Shown one piece after another: positions 1 to 10,800 of a stretch of DNA of 64,000 nucleotides (position 1 is its first letter; the number at the start of each line of letters is the position of its first letter). Location: assembly GCA_023014485.1 (NCBI GenBank), contig JAJOZX010009451.1, positions 62,001 through 126,000 on the forward strand. The letters are read 5' to 3'. A program made the translations under genes and the position numbers. The notes beneath the pieces were generated by a model. That model was not told the DNA's origin. It did no database searches and saw only the letters and a program-made list of their open reading frames with translations. Source of the stretch: Bathynomus jamesi. Taxonomy: Eukaryota > Arthropoda > Malacostraca > Isopoda > Cirolanidae.

Positions 1-660
1 CGAATGAAAAATACTGAAAAAGATAAGTTCAAGTTTTATCATAAGAAAATTGCACAAAAAGTGCTCAAAACACGGAGAAAATCACTTTTTGGTACAAAAT
101 TTTCATTTCATTAACATCGAATTTTAGTGAAATGTTTTGACGATTTTTGTCTAGTTTTCGATATATATTGTACAAAACTATAAACTAAAGCACATTATAG
201 CCAAAAATTACTAATTCCAGTTAAATATTTTGAAAAAAATTCAACCGTATAGATGTTAATTTATAGTCCCATTTTCATTTCTAATCTAAAACTAGGCTAA
301 ATGATGCGATTTTTAAGCTAAAATTTGCGTAGTATTTAATGTTGGTATATATCATTTCATGAATTTCATTCACTTTTACAATATTTTAGGCTATATTAAA
401 GATTGTCTAAAAATTGGATCATAAAACATGGAAAAAATCGACTTTTTCCATTAATTTTTTGCCTTACTATGATCGACATTTCAGTGAAATTTTACGTCGA
501 TTTTTGAATTACTTTGGCATTATATTGTTGAAAACAGTAAGATAAAGCAGTTTTTTATCAATAGCTTCTTATTCGAATGAAAAATATTGAGAAAGATAAG
601 TTTATGTTTTATCATAAGAAAATTGCACAAAAAGTGTTCAAAACACGGAGGAAATCACTT
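1..660. repeat. Satellite array, block S1
   Basis: AT-rich satellite with no gene. The block starts inside a monomer and runs through an uninterrupted CTAT junction at 467-470, which is the unoccupied version of the type II insertion site. It ends at ACTT (657-660), the 5' copy of the E1 target-site duplication. Short open frames here are low-complexity AT sequence and are not supported as genes. Confidence 0.95.
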
Positions 661-727
661 TGTAGTGAATACTCTTATTTTAGTTTCAAGTTAAATGTTA
701 ATTTTACCGTCTTGAATTTCGGAATAG

Positions 728-733
728 TATAAA
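728..733 (+). promoter_or_regulatory. Candidate TATA box in LTR
   Basis: TATAAA at LTR offset 68, the same offset as in the other undamaged LTRs. It lies upstream of the AATAAA at 906, the order needed for a U3-R-U5 layout. Promoter function is inferred from position; the start of transcription cannot be read from sequence. Confidence 0.5.
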
Positions 734-905
734 TTCATTTTAAATTAGTTACCCCATTATAATTCAATTGTGAACCACATTAATACTAATTTTATGTACT
801 ATATTATTTTATTGTATGTAAACATAATTAAATATATATCACAATTGTCAGTTAATTATTTATATTCAAATATTTATTTTAATCTAATGCCATGTCCATT
901 TTACA

Positions 906-911
906 AATAAA
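906..911 (+). promoter_or_regulatory. Candidate polyadenylation signal in LTR
   Basis: AATAAA about 180 bp downstream of the TATA-like box and 215 bp before the LTR end. The copy in each 3' LTR would direct 3'-end formation of the genomic RNA. The surrounding sequence is AT-rich, so chance occurrence is possible. Confidence 0.45.
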
Positions 912-1127
912 TAATAGAAAACCAAAGGTTATATTTTCCACCTTTGGTACTGTCGTAGTTTCGCCTAACGGACTCAATACGGCTAGTGAGATAATCACTG
1001 GTTGGCACTTAACTAGCGGCAGTGCTTATGGCTACATCATCCAGGTTAACCTATACCGGATAGATGCGCTACGGTCCCAAGCCGTAGCTTGCCTAGGCCA
1101 ACGACGACGACGACGTAAACCAACAAT

Positions 1128-1138
1128 TGGTGACCCCG
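1128..1138 (+). other. Primer-binding site, tRNA-Trp type (E1)
   Basis: TGGTGACCCCG begins two bases after the 5' LTR. It is complementary to the 3' end of a typical eukaryotic tRNA-Trp, including CCA. tRNA-Trp priming is a known trait of CsRn1-clade elements. The match is 11 nt and the next base differs from the vertebrate tRNA; the host tRNA is unknown. Confidence 0.8.
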
Positions 1139-1160
1139 GAGCTGGATTACCCCTTCTACC

Positions 1161-1351
1161 CGAACGACTAGGACTAGACTGTAATGTCGTTCGTGCCCAT
1201 CACCCCTTCACCCGAACGACTAGGACCAGACTGTAATGTCGTTCGTGCCCATCACCCCCTTCACCCGAACGACTAGGACTAGACTGTAACGTCGTTCGTG
1301 CCCACCACCCCCTTCACCCGAGCGACTAGGACCAGACTGTAATGTCGCTCG
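1161..1351 (+). repeat. Leader hairpin array, four units (E1)
   Basis: Four tandem units with starts at 1161, 1213, 1266 and 1319. Each has an 8-bp inverted repeat around a 17-nt loop. Units 1 to 3 use arms CGAACGAC/GTCGTTCG and unit 4 uses CGAGCGAC/GTCGCTCG, so both arms change together and pairing is kept. The array lies in the untranslated leader between primer site and gag. A role as an RNA structure (packaging, dimerisation or translation) is inference. Confidence 0.85.
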
Positions 1352-1464
1352 TGCCCTCTGCCCCTCACCCCTGCCCGTGCGCTCTGTGCCTGCGCTCGTC
1401 TCAACCTCCACTCCTTCGTTGGGAACTTGTCGTCTTGCTTGTACGTCAGCAAGCCTAGGAGAAG

Positions 1465-2229
1465 ATGCCTGACGACGCTGGTGCCATCTCCCACTTGAGC
1501 GTAAAGCTCCCCGTCTTCTGGCCGGGTGATCCATTTATTTGGTTCCACCAAGTGGAATCACAATTCAACTTGGGAAGGATCACCACTAGCAGGACGAAAT
1601 ACGATCATGTTTTGTCCTCTCTACCAGCAAGCATCATCTCTGAAGTCCGTGACGTCATCGTATCTCCTTCCACGAGTGAGGACCCGTACAACGATCTGAA
1701 GTCTGCCATCCTGCGCCGCACCACTGTCTCCGAGCGTGAGAAACTACATCAGTTAATCTCAAAAGAAGAACTTGGAGACCGTAAGCCCACTCAAATGCTG
1801 AGGGCTATGCAGTGCGCTCTAGGCGAACGCGCACAAACCTTCGATAAGGACATCTTTAGACAGTTGTTCTTGCAGAAACTTCCTCCATCAGCTCAGCGTG
1901 TCTTGGCCACTATGGATCCTGCTACTCCAGTTGATAAACTAGCAGAAACTGCCGACAAAGTAGTGGAGATTGACACAGCTCCGGTCAACAACGTAAACAC
2001 ACAATCGGAACTGGAGTTGAAAGTGAAAGAGTTAAGTCAACGACTCAACCACGTTTGTTCTCTGCTACAAAATCAACGGCAAAGAAGCCATTCTCGGTCA
2101 AGATTTACGAAGAGGCATCGTTCGAGTTCCGGGAAGATCTGCTTCTACCACTCGAAATTTGGAAAGAAGGCTAGGAAGTGCATCTCCCCTTGCAATTTTT
2201 CGTCGGAAAACCCCAGCAGCGAGTCCTAA
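1465..2229 (+). CDS. gag: Gag protein, E1
   Basis: Intact 254-aa Gag. The start ATG has A at -3, and no long in-frame extension is available upstream. Residues about 10 to 95 resemble the DUF7041 domain seen in gag proteins of flatworm and insect elements (WF..VE.QF, then a VRD motif). A basic Ser/Arg stretch at about 205 to 225 precedes the knuckle C226-x2-H229-x9-C239-x3-C243. Residue 94 is Leu, as in E6 and E9. The TAA stop overlaps the pol ATG. Predicted role: capsid assembly and RNA binding in the cytoplasmic particle. Confidence 0.92.
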   Translation: MPDDAGAISHLSVKLPVFWPGDPFIWFHQVESQFNLGRITTSRTKYDHVLSSLPASIISEVRDVIVSPSTSEDPYNDLKSAILRRTTVSEREKLHQLISKEELGDRKPTQMLRAMQCALGERAQTFDKDIFRQLFLQKLPPSAQRVLATMDPATPVDKLAETADKVVEIDTAPVNNVNTQSELELKVKELSQRLNHVCSLLQNQRQRSHSRSRFTKRHRSSSGKICFYHSKFGKKARKCISPCNFSSENPSSES

Positions 2230-5200
2230 TGGCGTCTAGTACTCGCACTGCCAACCTGTTATTCATAAAGGACAGGAACTCTGGTATCAATTTCTTGGTC
2301 GATACCGGAGCGTCAGTCAGTGTATTCCCTCAAAAATCTGGTCATACGCACTCGGAATCTCCGCCTCTATACGCTGCTAACGGTTCACGCATACCCACGT
2401 ACGGTACTCAGTCGCGTGAACTAAACTTGGGCCTTCACCGATCCTTCAAGTGGATTTTCATCTGTGCTCAAGTGCGGCATCCCATAATCGGCGCTGACTT
2501 CCTCCAGCATTTCAAACTCCTGGTGGATCTTGACAAGCGACGCTTATGCGACCAGGCCACACTGCTTTCTGTTCTTGCCAAACAGGTTGCCCTTCCGGAC
2601 GCCTCGAACTCTGCACTTTCCCTCGTTCCCCCTAATTCCATGTACCAGTGCCTTTTCCAACGATATCCAGGAATTCTTCAACCTATGCAGATGGGTGATA
2701 CCATTAAGCACACCGTTACCCATCACATTACAACAAAAGGTCCCCCTGTGTTTGCAAAACCCAGACGTCTTGCCCCGGACAAACTGAAAGCTGCCAAATC
2801 GGAATTCCAGCTTATGCTGGATCTTGGGATAATAAGACCTTCCAAAAGCAGTTGGTCCTCTCCCCTACACCTGGTCCAGAAGAAGTCAGGAGACTGGAGA
2901 CCATGTGGGGATTACCGGTTTTTGAATTCGACAACCATCCCGGACCGATATCCGGTACCAAATGTCCAAGACTTTACTTCTCTTCTCCACGGCAAATCTA
3001 TCTTCAGTAAAATAGATCTCGTTAAGGCTTTCCACCACATTCCCGTAGAGCCTTCGGATATTCCCAAGACTGCAGTTTGTACACCATTTGGGTTATTCGA
3101 ATTTGTGAAGATGCCGTTCGGGCTACGGAATGCTGCGCAAACCTTTCAGAGGTTTATAGATGAGGTCACCAGAGGCTTAGACTTTGTTTATGCCTACGTC
3201 GATGATTTGCTTGTGGCCAGCTCAACGGAAGAGGAACATAAGGAACATCTTTCACTCCTCTTTCAACGCTTAGAACAATACGGTGTTACTATTAATGCAT
3301 CTAAGTGTGTGTTTGCACAGCCAACCTTGGAATTTCTTGGTCACACGATTTCGCAGCACGGAATTACCCCCCTTCAGGACAAGTGTGAAGTGATAAAAAA
3401 TTACCCTATGCCAAATAATCAGCGTGAGTTACGTCGGTTTCTAGGTTTGGTCAATTATTACCACAAGTTCATTAAAAACTGTGCCAGTGTTCTTGCTCCT
3501 CTACACGCTATGATCACACACAAACGCAAGGTAACGAAATTGGTATGGTGCAACGATAGTTTACAGGCGTTCGACAATGCCAAAAATGCTATCAATAGTG
3601 CATTGTCTTTGTCATTTCCTATCAGTGATGCCCCCCTAACTCTGACGGTCGATGCCTCAGATGTTGCGATCGGTGGGGTGTTGGAACAAACCATTAACGG
3701 TCAACAAGCACCCATCGCGTTTTACTCGAAAAAGCTGCAGCCAGCCCAAACGCGTTATAGTGCTTTCGGACGTGAACTTCTTGCTATTTACTTAAACGTG
3801 AAGCATTTTCAACATTTCCTTGAAGGCCGAGAGTTTTGTGTTTTTACCGACCACAAACCTTTGGTCACTGTCTTCAATAAAAACAGCTGTAACCACTCTC
3901 CCAGAGTCATCAGGCAACTCGATTATATCTCGCAATTTACCACAGATATCCGCCACATCAAAGGTGTCTTGAACACTCCAGCGGATGCACTTTCAAGAAT
4001 AGAGATTACTTCTGTTACCCTCAGCTCTACACTGTGGAATGCTATTGCACAGGATCAAGATAAGGATACGGAACTACAAGACCTGCTCAGAGAAGACTCC
4101 ACTCACTCACTTTCCCTCAAGAAAATGAGTATGCCAGGATTGTCTGTGCCCCTCTATTGCGACGTATCAACAGCTGCTATTCGCCCTTATGTCCCTCCAT
4201 GTCACAGAAAAGCAGTCTTCACGGATCTTCATAAGCCCTCCCATCCTGGTATCCGTGCTTCGCAACACCTGGTTACCTCTCGCTTTGTTTGGCCCTCGAT
4301 GCGGAAGGATGTCAAACATTGGACCAAAACGTGCCTTGCCTGCCAGCGTGCCAAAGTCCAAAGGCACACCAGGTCCCCCTTTGACGCATTTCCGCCCCCA
4401 TCCCAGCGATTTGAGGTAATTCATGTAGACATTGTTGGCCCTCTTCCAGTGATTCAAGGCCAACGTTATCTGCTCACCTGTCTCGACCGCTTTTCCAGAT
4501 GGCCTGAAGCCATCCCACTTCCTGATATCCAAGCGGACACTGTTGCAAGAGCCTTTCTTCATGGATGGGTATCAAGATTTGGATTGCCAACAAAAGTCAT
4601 CACTGACCAAGGTCGCCAATTTGAGTCTTCGCTTTGGAAGAAGTTTACCAGCTTGTTGGGTACAGTACATGCGCATACCTGTGCGTACCATCCGCAAGCT
4701 AACGGCCTCGTCGAACGCTTCCATCGCCAGCTGAAGTCATCCCTTATGTGTCACGAAGACTCCCATTGGATGGATAAGCTTCCACTCGTTTTGCTTGGTA
4801 TTCGCTCTGCATTTAAGAGTGATCTGAAGACTACAGCGGCTGAACTAGTCTATGGAACAACACTGCGGCTACCAGGTGGCTACTTCACTGCAGGGGATAA
4901 GTCATGTGATCCTACGGAATTCGCTCAAACACTTTCCTCTCACATGCAGTCCCTTCAGCCTGTTCCCCCTCGATTGACTAGCCAACAGAACATCTTGTTT
5001 CCCCAGCCCTCCAATCTTGCACCCACGTTTTCGTTCGTGTACCTCTCCCAAAACGGCCTCTCCAATGTCCATATGACGGGCCCTATGAAGTTCTCCGACG
5101 TACGCGCAAATCATTTCTCATCCAGCGCGGTTCCAAGGTCGACAAGGTTTCTATCGATCGCCTTAAGCCTGCGTTTTTGGAATCAACCTTAAGTGAGGTA

Positions 5201-5254
5201 CAAGTAGCTACCAAAAAGGTTCAGCGGAAATCTGTGTCGTTCGGAACTCTTTGA
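2229..5254 (+). pseudogene. pol: Pol polyprotein, E1, frameshifted near C-terminus
   Basis: Starts at the ATG overlapping the gag stop and is open through protease (DTGA at 25-28), reverse transcriptase (YVDD at 323-326), RNase H and the integrase catalytic core (D734, D793, E829). A missing T near 4994 (CTTG where intact copies have CTTTG) shifts the frame at about residue 922. Translation then runs out of frame to a stop at 5192 and loses the GPY/F module. All enzyme active sites survive, so this could be a recent slip or a base-calling error. The span given ends at the original stop. Confidence 0.93.
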
Positions 5255-5265
5255 ACTTCCTCTCT

Positions 5266-5277
5266 GGTGGGGGAGTG
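5266..5277 (+). other. Polypurine tract (E1)
   Basis: GGTGGGGGAGTG abuts the 3' LTR and would prime plus-strand synthesis. It is G-rich, not A-rich, and interrupted by two T residues, so it is a slightly atypical tract. It lies 11 nt after the pol stop, leaving no room for an env gene. Confidence 0.75.
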
Positions 5278-5743
5278 TGTAGTGAATACTCTTATTTAGT
5301 TTCAAGTTAAATGTTAATTTTACCGTCTTGAATTTCGGAATAGTATAAATTCATTTTAAATTAGTTACCCCATTATAATTCAATTGTGAACCACATTAAT
5401 ACTAATTTTATGTATACTATATTATTTTATTGTATGTAAACATAATTAAATATATATCACAATTGTCAGTTAATTATTTATATTCAAATATTTATTTTAA
5501 TCTAATGCCATGTCCATTTTACAAATAAATAATAGAAAACCAAAGGTTATATTTTCCACCTTTGGTACTGTCGTAGTTTCGCCTAACGGACTCAATACGG
5601 CTAGTGAGATAATCACTGGTTGGCACTTAACTAGCGGCAGTGCTTATGGCTACATCATCCAGGTTAACCTATACCGGATAGATGCGCTACGGTCCCAAGC
5701 CGTAGCTTGCCTAGGCCAACGACGACGACGACGTAAACCAACA
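5278..5743 (+). repeat. 3' LTR of E1
   Basis: 466 bp. Apart from one missing T near the start (TTATTTAG for TTATTTTAG) and the two bases missing from the 5' copy, I see no difference from the 5' LTR, implying recent integration. It is followed by ACTT (5744-5747), the second target-site duplication. Confidence 0.96.
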
Positions 5744-6364
5744 ACTTTTTGGTACAAAATTTTCATTTCATTAACATCGAATTTTAGTGGTAATTTTGGA
5801 CAATTTTTGTCTAGTTTTCGATATATATTGTACAAAACTATAAACTAAAGCGCATTATAGCCAGAAATTACTAATTCCAGTTAAATATTTTGAAAAAAAT
5901 TCAACCGTATAGATGTTAATTTATAGTCCCATTGTCATTTCTAAATCTAAAACTAGGCTAAATGTTGCGATTTTTAAGCTAAAATTTGCGTAGTATTTAA
6001 TGTTGGTATATATCATTTCATGAATTTCATTCACTTTTACAATATTTTAGGGCTATATTAAAGATATAAACTATAAACTAAAGCACATTATAGCCAAAAA
6101 TTACTAATTCCAGTTAAATATTTTGAAAAAAATTCAACCGTATAGATGTTAATTTATAGTCCCATTTTCATTTCTAAATCTAAAAATAGGCTAAATGATC
6201 CGATTTTAAGCTAAAATTTGTGTAGTATTTAATGTTGGTATATATCATTTCACGAATTTCATTCACTTTTACAATATTTTAGGGCTACATTAAAGATTGT
6301 CTAAAAATTGGATCTTAAAACATGGAAAAAATCGACTTTTTCCAGGAATTTTTTGCCTTACTAT
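5744..6364. repeat. Satellite array, block S2
   Basis: 621 bp: the remainder of one 804-bp-type monomer between the ACTT site (E1) and the CTAT site (E2). It contains the internal duplication junction AAAGATATAAACTATAAAC near 6060. E1 and E2 therefore sit in the same monomer. No gene seen. Confidence 0.95.
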
Positions 6365-6828
6365 TGTAGTGAATACTCTTATTTTAGTTTCAAGTTAAAT
6401 GTTAATTTTACCATCTTGAATTTCGGAATAGTATAAATTCATTTTAAATTAGTTACCCCATTATAATTCAATTGTGAACCACATTAATACTAATTTTATG
6501 TATACTATATTATTTTATTGTATGTAAACATAATTAATTATATATCACAATTGTCAGTTAATTATTTATATTCAAATATTTATTTTAATCTAATACCATG
6601 TCCATTTTACAAATAAACAATAGAAAACCAAGGGTTATATTTTCCACTTTTGGTACTGTCGCAGTTTCGCCTAACGGACTCAATACGGCTAGTGAGATAA
6701 TCACTGGTTGGCACTTAACTAGCGGCAGTGCTTATGGCTACATCATCCAGGTTAACCTATACCGGATAGATGCGCTACGGTCCCAAGCCGTAGCTTGCCT
6801 AGGTCAACGACGACGACGTAAACCAACA
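6365..6828 (+). repeat. 5' LTR of E2
   Basis: 464 bp, TG...CA. TATAAA lies at 6432-6437 and AATAAA at 6612-6617. It carries T at offset 440 (AGGTCAACG), the base found in every type II 5' LTR but in none of the 3' LTRs. Confidence 0.97.
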
Positions 6829-6830
6829 AT

Positions 6831-6841
6831 TGGTGACCCCG
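6831..6841 (+). other. Primer-binding site, tRNA-Trp type (E2)
   Basis: Same 11-nt TGGTGACCCCG, two bases after the LTR, as in E1. Confidence 0.8.
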
Positions 6842-6863
6842 GAGCTGGATTACCCCTTTTACC

Positions 6864-6949
6864 CGAATGACTAGGACTAGACTGTAATGTCGTTCGTGCC
6901 CATCACCCCCTTCACCCGAGCGACTAGGACCAGACTGTAATGTCGCTCG
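6864..6949 (+). repeat. Leader hairpin array, two units (E2)
   Basis: Units at 6864 and 6917, spaced 53 bp. The first has left arm CGAATGAC against GTCGTTCG, which still pairs as RNA through one G-U wobble. The second is the G/C-substituted unit CGAGCGAC/GTCGCTCG. Confidence 0.85.
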
Positions 6950-7062
6950 TGCCCTCTGCCCCTCACCCCTGCCCGTGCGCTCTGTGCCTGCGCTCGTCTC
7001 AACCTCCACTCCTTCGTTGGTAACCTGTCGTCTTGCTTGTACGTCAGCAAGCATAGGAGAAG

Positions 7063-7827
7063 ATGCCTGACGACGCTGGTGCCATCTCCCACTTGAGCGT
7101 AAAGCTCCCCGTCTTCTGGCCGGGTGATCCATTTATTTGGTTCCACCAAGTGGAAACACAATTCAACTTGGGAAGGATCACCGCTAGCAGGACGAAATAC
7201 GATCATGTTTTGTCCTCTCTACCAGCGAGCATCATCTCTGAAGTCCGTGACGTCATCGTGTCTACTTCCACGAGTGAGGACCCATACAACGATCTGAAGT
7301 CTGCCATCCTGTGCCGCACCACTGTCTCCGAGCGTGAGAAAGTACATCAGTTAATCTCAAAAGAAGAACTTGGAGACCGTAAGCCCACTCAAATGCTGAG
7401 GGCTATGCAGTGCGCTCTAGGCGAACGCGCACAAACCTTCGATAAGGACATCTTTAGACAGTTGTTCTTGCAGAAACTTCCTCCATCAGCTCAGCGTGTC
7501 TTGGCCACTATGGATCCTGCTACTCCAGTTGATAAACTAGCAGAAACTGCCGACAAAGTAGTGGAGATTGACACAGCTCCGGTCAACAACGTGAACACAC
7601 AATTGGAACTGGAGTTGAAAGTGAAAGAGTTAAGTCAACAACTCAACCACGTTTGTTCTCTGCTACAAAATCAACGGCAAAGAAGCCATTCTCGGTCAAG
7701 ATTTACGAAGAGGCATCGTTCGAGTTCCGGGAAGATCTGCTTCTACCACTCAAAATTTGGAAGGAAGGCTAGGAAGTGCATCTCCCCTTGCAATTTTTCG
7801 TCGGAAAACCCCAGCAGCGAGTCCTAA
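7063..7827 (+). CDS. gag: Gag protein, E2
   Basis: Intact 254-aa Gag with the N-terminal DUF7041-like region and the C-terminal C-H-C-C knuckle. Type II substitutions relative to E1 include Thr in place of Ser at the HQVE.QF motif, Val94 and an Arg in the knuckle loop. The protein is small compared with retroviral Gag and has no separate matrix region that I recognise. The stop (TAA) shares its last A with the pol start codon, so the two frames are coupled. Function follows from family and position, not from an experiment. Confidence 0.93.
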   Translation: MPDDAGAISHLSVKLPVFWPGDPFIWFHQVETQFNLGRITASRTKYDHVLSSLPASIISEVRDVIVSTSTSEDPYNDLKSAILCRTTVSEREKVHQLISKEELGDRKPTQMLRAMQCALGERAQTFDKDIFRQLFLQKLPPSAQRVLATMDPATPVDKLAETADKVVEIDTAPVNNVNTQLELELKVKELSQQLNHVCSLLQNQRQRSHSRSRFTKRHRSSSGKICFYHSKFGRKARKCISPCNFSSENPSSES

Positions 7828-10800
7828 TGGCGTCTAGTACTCGCACTGCCAACCTGTTATTCATAAAGGACAGGAACTCTGGTGTCAATTTCTTGGTTGA
7901 TACCGGAGCGTCAGTCAGTGCATTCCCTCAAAAATCTGGTCATACGCACTCGGAATCTCCGCCTCTATACGCTGCTAACGGTTCACGCATACCCACGTAC
8001 GGTACTCAGTCGCGTGAACTAAACTTGGGCCTTCACCGATCCTTCAAGTGGATTTTCATCTGTGCTCAAGTGCAGCATCCCATAATCGGCGCTGACTTCC
8101 TCCAGCATTTCAAACTCCTGGTGGATCTTAACAAGCGACGCTTATGCGACCAGGCCACACTGCTTTCTGTTCTTGCCAAACAGGTTGCCCTTCCGGACGC
8201 CTCGAACTCTGCACTTTCCCTCGTTCCCCCTAATTCCATGTACCAGTGCCTTTTCCAACGATATCCAGGAATTCTTCAACCTATGCAGATGGGTGATACC
8301 ATTAAGCACACCATTACCCATCACATTACAACAAAAGGTCCCCCTGTGTTTGCAAAACCCAGACGTCTTGCCCCGGACAAACTGAAAGCTGCCAAATCGG
8401 AATTCCAGCTTATGATAGATCTTGGGATAATAAGACCTTCCAAAAGCAGTTGGTCCTCTCCCCTACACCTGGTCCAGAAGAAGTCAGGAGACTGGAGACC
8501 ATGTGGGGATTACCGGTTTTTGAATTCGAGAACCATCCCGGACCGATATCCGGTACCAAATGTCCAAGACTTTACTTCTCTTCTCCACGGCAAATCTATC
8601 TTCAGTAAAATAGATCTCGTTAAGGCTTTCCACCACATTCCCGTAGAGCCTTCGGATATTCCCAAGACTGCAGTTTGTACACCATTTGGGTTATTCGAAT
8701 TTGTGAAGATGCCGTTCGGGCTACGGAATGCTGCGCAAACCTTTCAGAGGTTTATAGATGAGGTCACCAGAGGCTTAGACTTTGTTTATGCCTACATCGA
8801 TGATTTGCTTGTGGCCAGCTCAACGGAAGAGGAACATAAGGAACATCTTTCACTCCTCTTTCAACGCTTAGAACAATACGGTGTTACTATTAATGCATCT
8901 AAGTGTGTGTTTGCACAGCCAACCTTGGAATTTCTTGGTCACACGATTTCGCAGCACGGAATTACCCCCCTTCAGGACAAGTGTGAAGTGATAAAAAATT
9001 ACCCTATGCCAAATAATCAGCGTGAGTTACGTCGGTTTCTAGGTTTGGTAAATTATTACCACAAGTTCATTAAAAACTGTGCCAGTGTTCTTGCTCCTCT
9101 ACACGCTATGATCACACACAAACGCAAGGTAACGAAATTGTTATGGTGTAGCGATAGTTTACAGGCGTTCGACAATGCCAAAAATGCTATCAATAGTGCA
9201 TTGTCTTTGTCATTTCCTATCAGTGATGCCCCCCTAACTCTGACGGTCGATGCATCAGATGTTGCGATCGGTGGAGTGTTGGAACAAACCATTAACGGTC
9301 AACAAGCACCCATCGCGTTTTACTCGAAAAAGCTGCAGCCAGCCCAAACGCGTTATAGTGCTTTCGGACGTGAACTTCTTGCTATTTACTTAAACGTGAA
9401 GCATTTTCAACATTTCCTTGAAGGCCGAGAGTTTTGTGTTTTTACCGACCACAAACCTTTGGTCACTGTCTTCAATAAAAACAGCTGTAACCACTCTCCC
9501 AGAGTCATCAGGCAACTCGATTATATCTCGCAATTTACCACAGATATCCGCCACATCAAAGGTGTCTTGAACACTCCAGCGGATGCACTTTCAAGAATAG
9601 AGATTACTTCTGTTACCCTCAGCTCTACACTGTGGAATGCTATTGCACAGGATCAAGATAAGGATACGGAACTACAAGACCTGCTCAGAGAAGACTCCAC
9701 TCACTCACTTTCCCTCAAGAAAATGAGTATGCCAGGATTGTCTGTGCCCCTCTATTGCGACGTATCAACAGCTGCTATTCGCCTTTATGTCCCTCCATGT
9801 CACAGACAAGCAGTCTTCACGGATCTTCATAACCCCTCCCATCCTGGTATCCGTGCTTCGCAACACCTGGTTACCTCTCGCTTTGTTTGGCCCTCGATGC
9901 GGAAGGATGTCAAACATTGGACCAAAACGTGCCTTGCCTGCCAGCGTGCCAAAGTCCAAAGGCACACCAGGTCCCCCTTTGACGCATTTCCGCCCCCATC
10001 CCAGCGATTTGAGGTAATTCATGTAGACATTGTTGGCCCTCTTCCAGTGATTCAAGGCCAACGTTATCTGCTCACCTGTCTCGACCGCTTTTCCAGATGG
10101 CCTGAAGCCATCCCACTTTCTGATATCCAAGCGGACACTGTTGCAAGAGCCTTTCTTCATGGATGGGTATCAAGATTTGGATTGCCGACAAAAGTCATCA
10201 CTGACCAAGGTCGCCAATTTGAGTCTTCGCTTTGGAAGAAGTTTACCAGCTTGTTGGGTACAGTACATGCGCATACCTGTGCGTATCATCCGCAAGCTAA
10301 CGGCCTCGTCGAACGCTTCCATCGCCAGCTGAAGTCATCCCTTATGTGTCACGAAGACTCCCATTGGATGGATAAGCTTCCACTCGTTTTGCTTGGTATT
10401 CGCTCTGCATTTAAGAGTGATCTGAAGACTACAGCGGCTGAACTAGTCTATGGAACAACACTGCGGCTACCAGGTGGCTACTTCACTGCAGGGGATAAGT
10501 CATGCGATCCTACGGAATTCGCTCAAACACTTTCCTCTCACATGCAGTCCCTTCAGCCTGTTCCCCCTCGATTGACTAGCCAACAGAACATCTTTGTTTC
10601 CCCAGCCCTCCAATCTTGCACCCACGTTTTCGTTCGTGTACCTCTCCCAAAACGGCCTCTCCAATGTCCATATGACGGGCCCTATGAAGTTCTCCGACGT
10701 ACGCGCAAATCATTTCTCATCCAGCGCGGTTCCAAGGTCGACAAGGTTTCTATCGATCGTCTTAAGCCTGCGTTTTTGGAATCAACCTTAAGCGAGGTAC

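Larger units (their letters stand above)
661..1125 (+). repeat. 5' LTR of E1
   Basis: 465 bp, from TGTAGTGAAT to ACCAACA. It lacks two bases present in the other LTRs (TGTACTAT instead of TGTATACTAT near 797). The 3' end carries a short (ACG)n run that is one unit longer than in type II. Confidence 0.96.
661..5743 (+). mobile_element. LTR retrotransposon E1 (Ty3/gypsy, CsRn1-like, type I)
   Basis: Complete element of 5083 bp: 5' LTR, tRNA-Trp primer site, hairpin leader, gag, pol, polypurine tract, 3' LTR. It is flanked by the 4-bp duplication ACTT (657-660 and 5744-5747). Joining the flanks restores the ordinary satellite text AAATCACTTTTTGG, so the insertion is clean. Type I differs from type II by several fixed LTR and coding substitutions, including YVDD rather than YIDD in reverse transcriptase and four rather than two or three leader hairpins. 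pol has a late one-base frameshift, so as written the copy is not autonomous. Confidence 0.97.

Noticed and set aside
1161..1351. CRISPR array
   Set aside because: The regularly spaced units are near-identical throughout with no unique spacers, and they lie in the leader of a eukaryotic retroelement.
1220..1551. Antisense open frames over the leader and start of gag
   Set aside because: They mirror the hairpin repeats and the gag codons, change length with the number of leader units, and have no recognisable domain.
4167..4562. 131-codon antisense frame inside integrase, present in most copies
   Set aside because: It recurs only because the copies are near-identical. It lies wholly within pol and shows no family resemblance.
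5192..5277. An env-like gene after pol
   Set aside because: The original pol stop is only about 24 nt before the 3' LTR in all copies, leaving no room for a third gene.
661..5743. Naming the element as a specific published family such as Boudicca or a Saci element
   Set aside because: Clade-level traits fit, but I cannot verify sequence identity with any named family without a database search.
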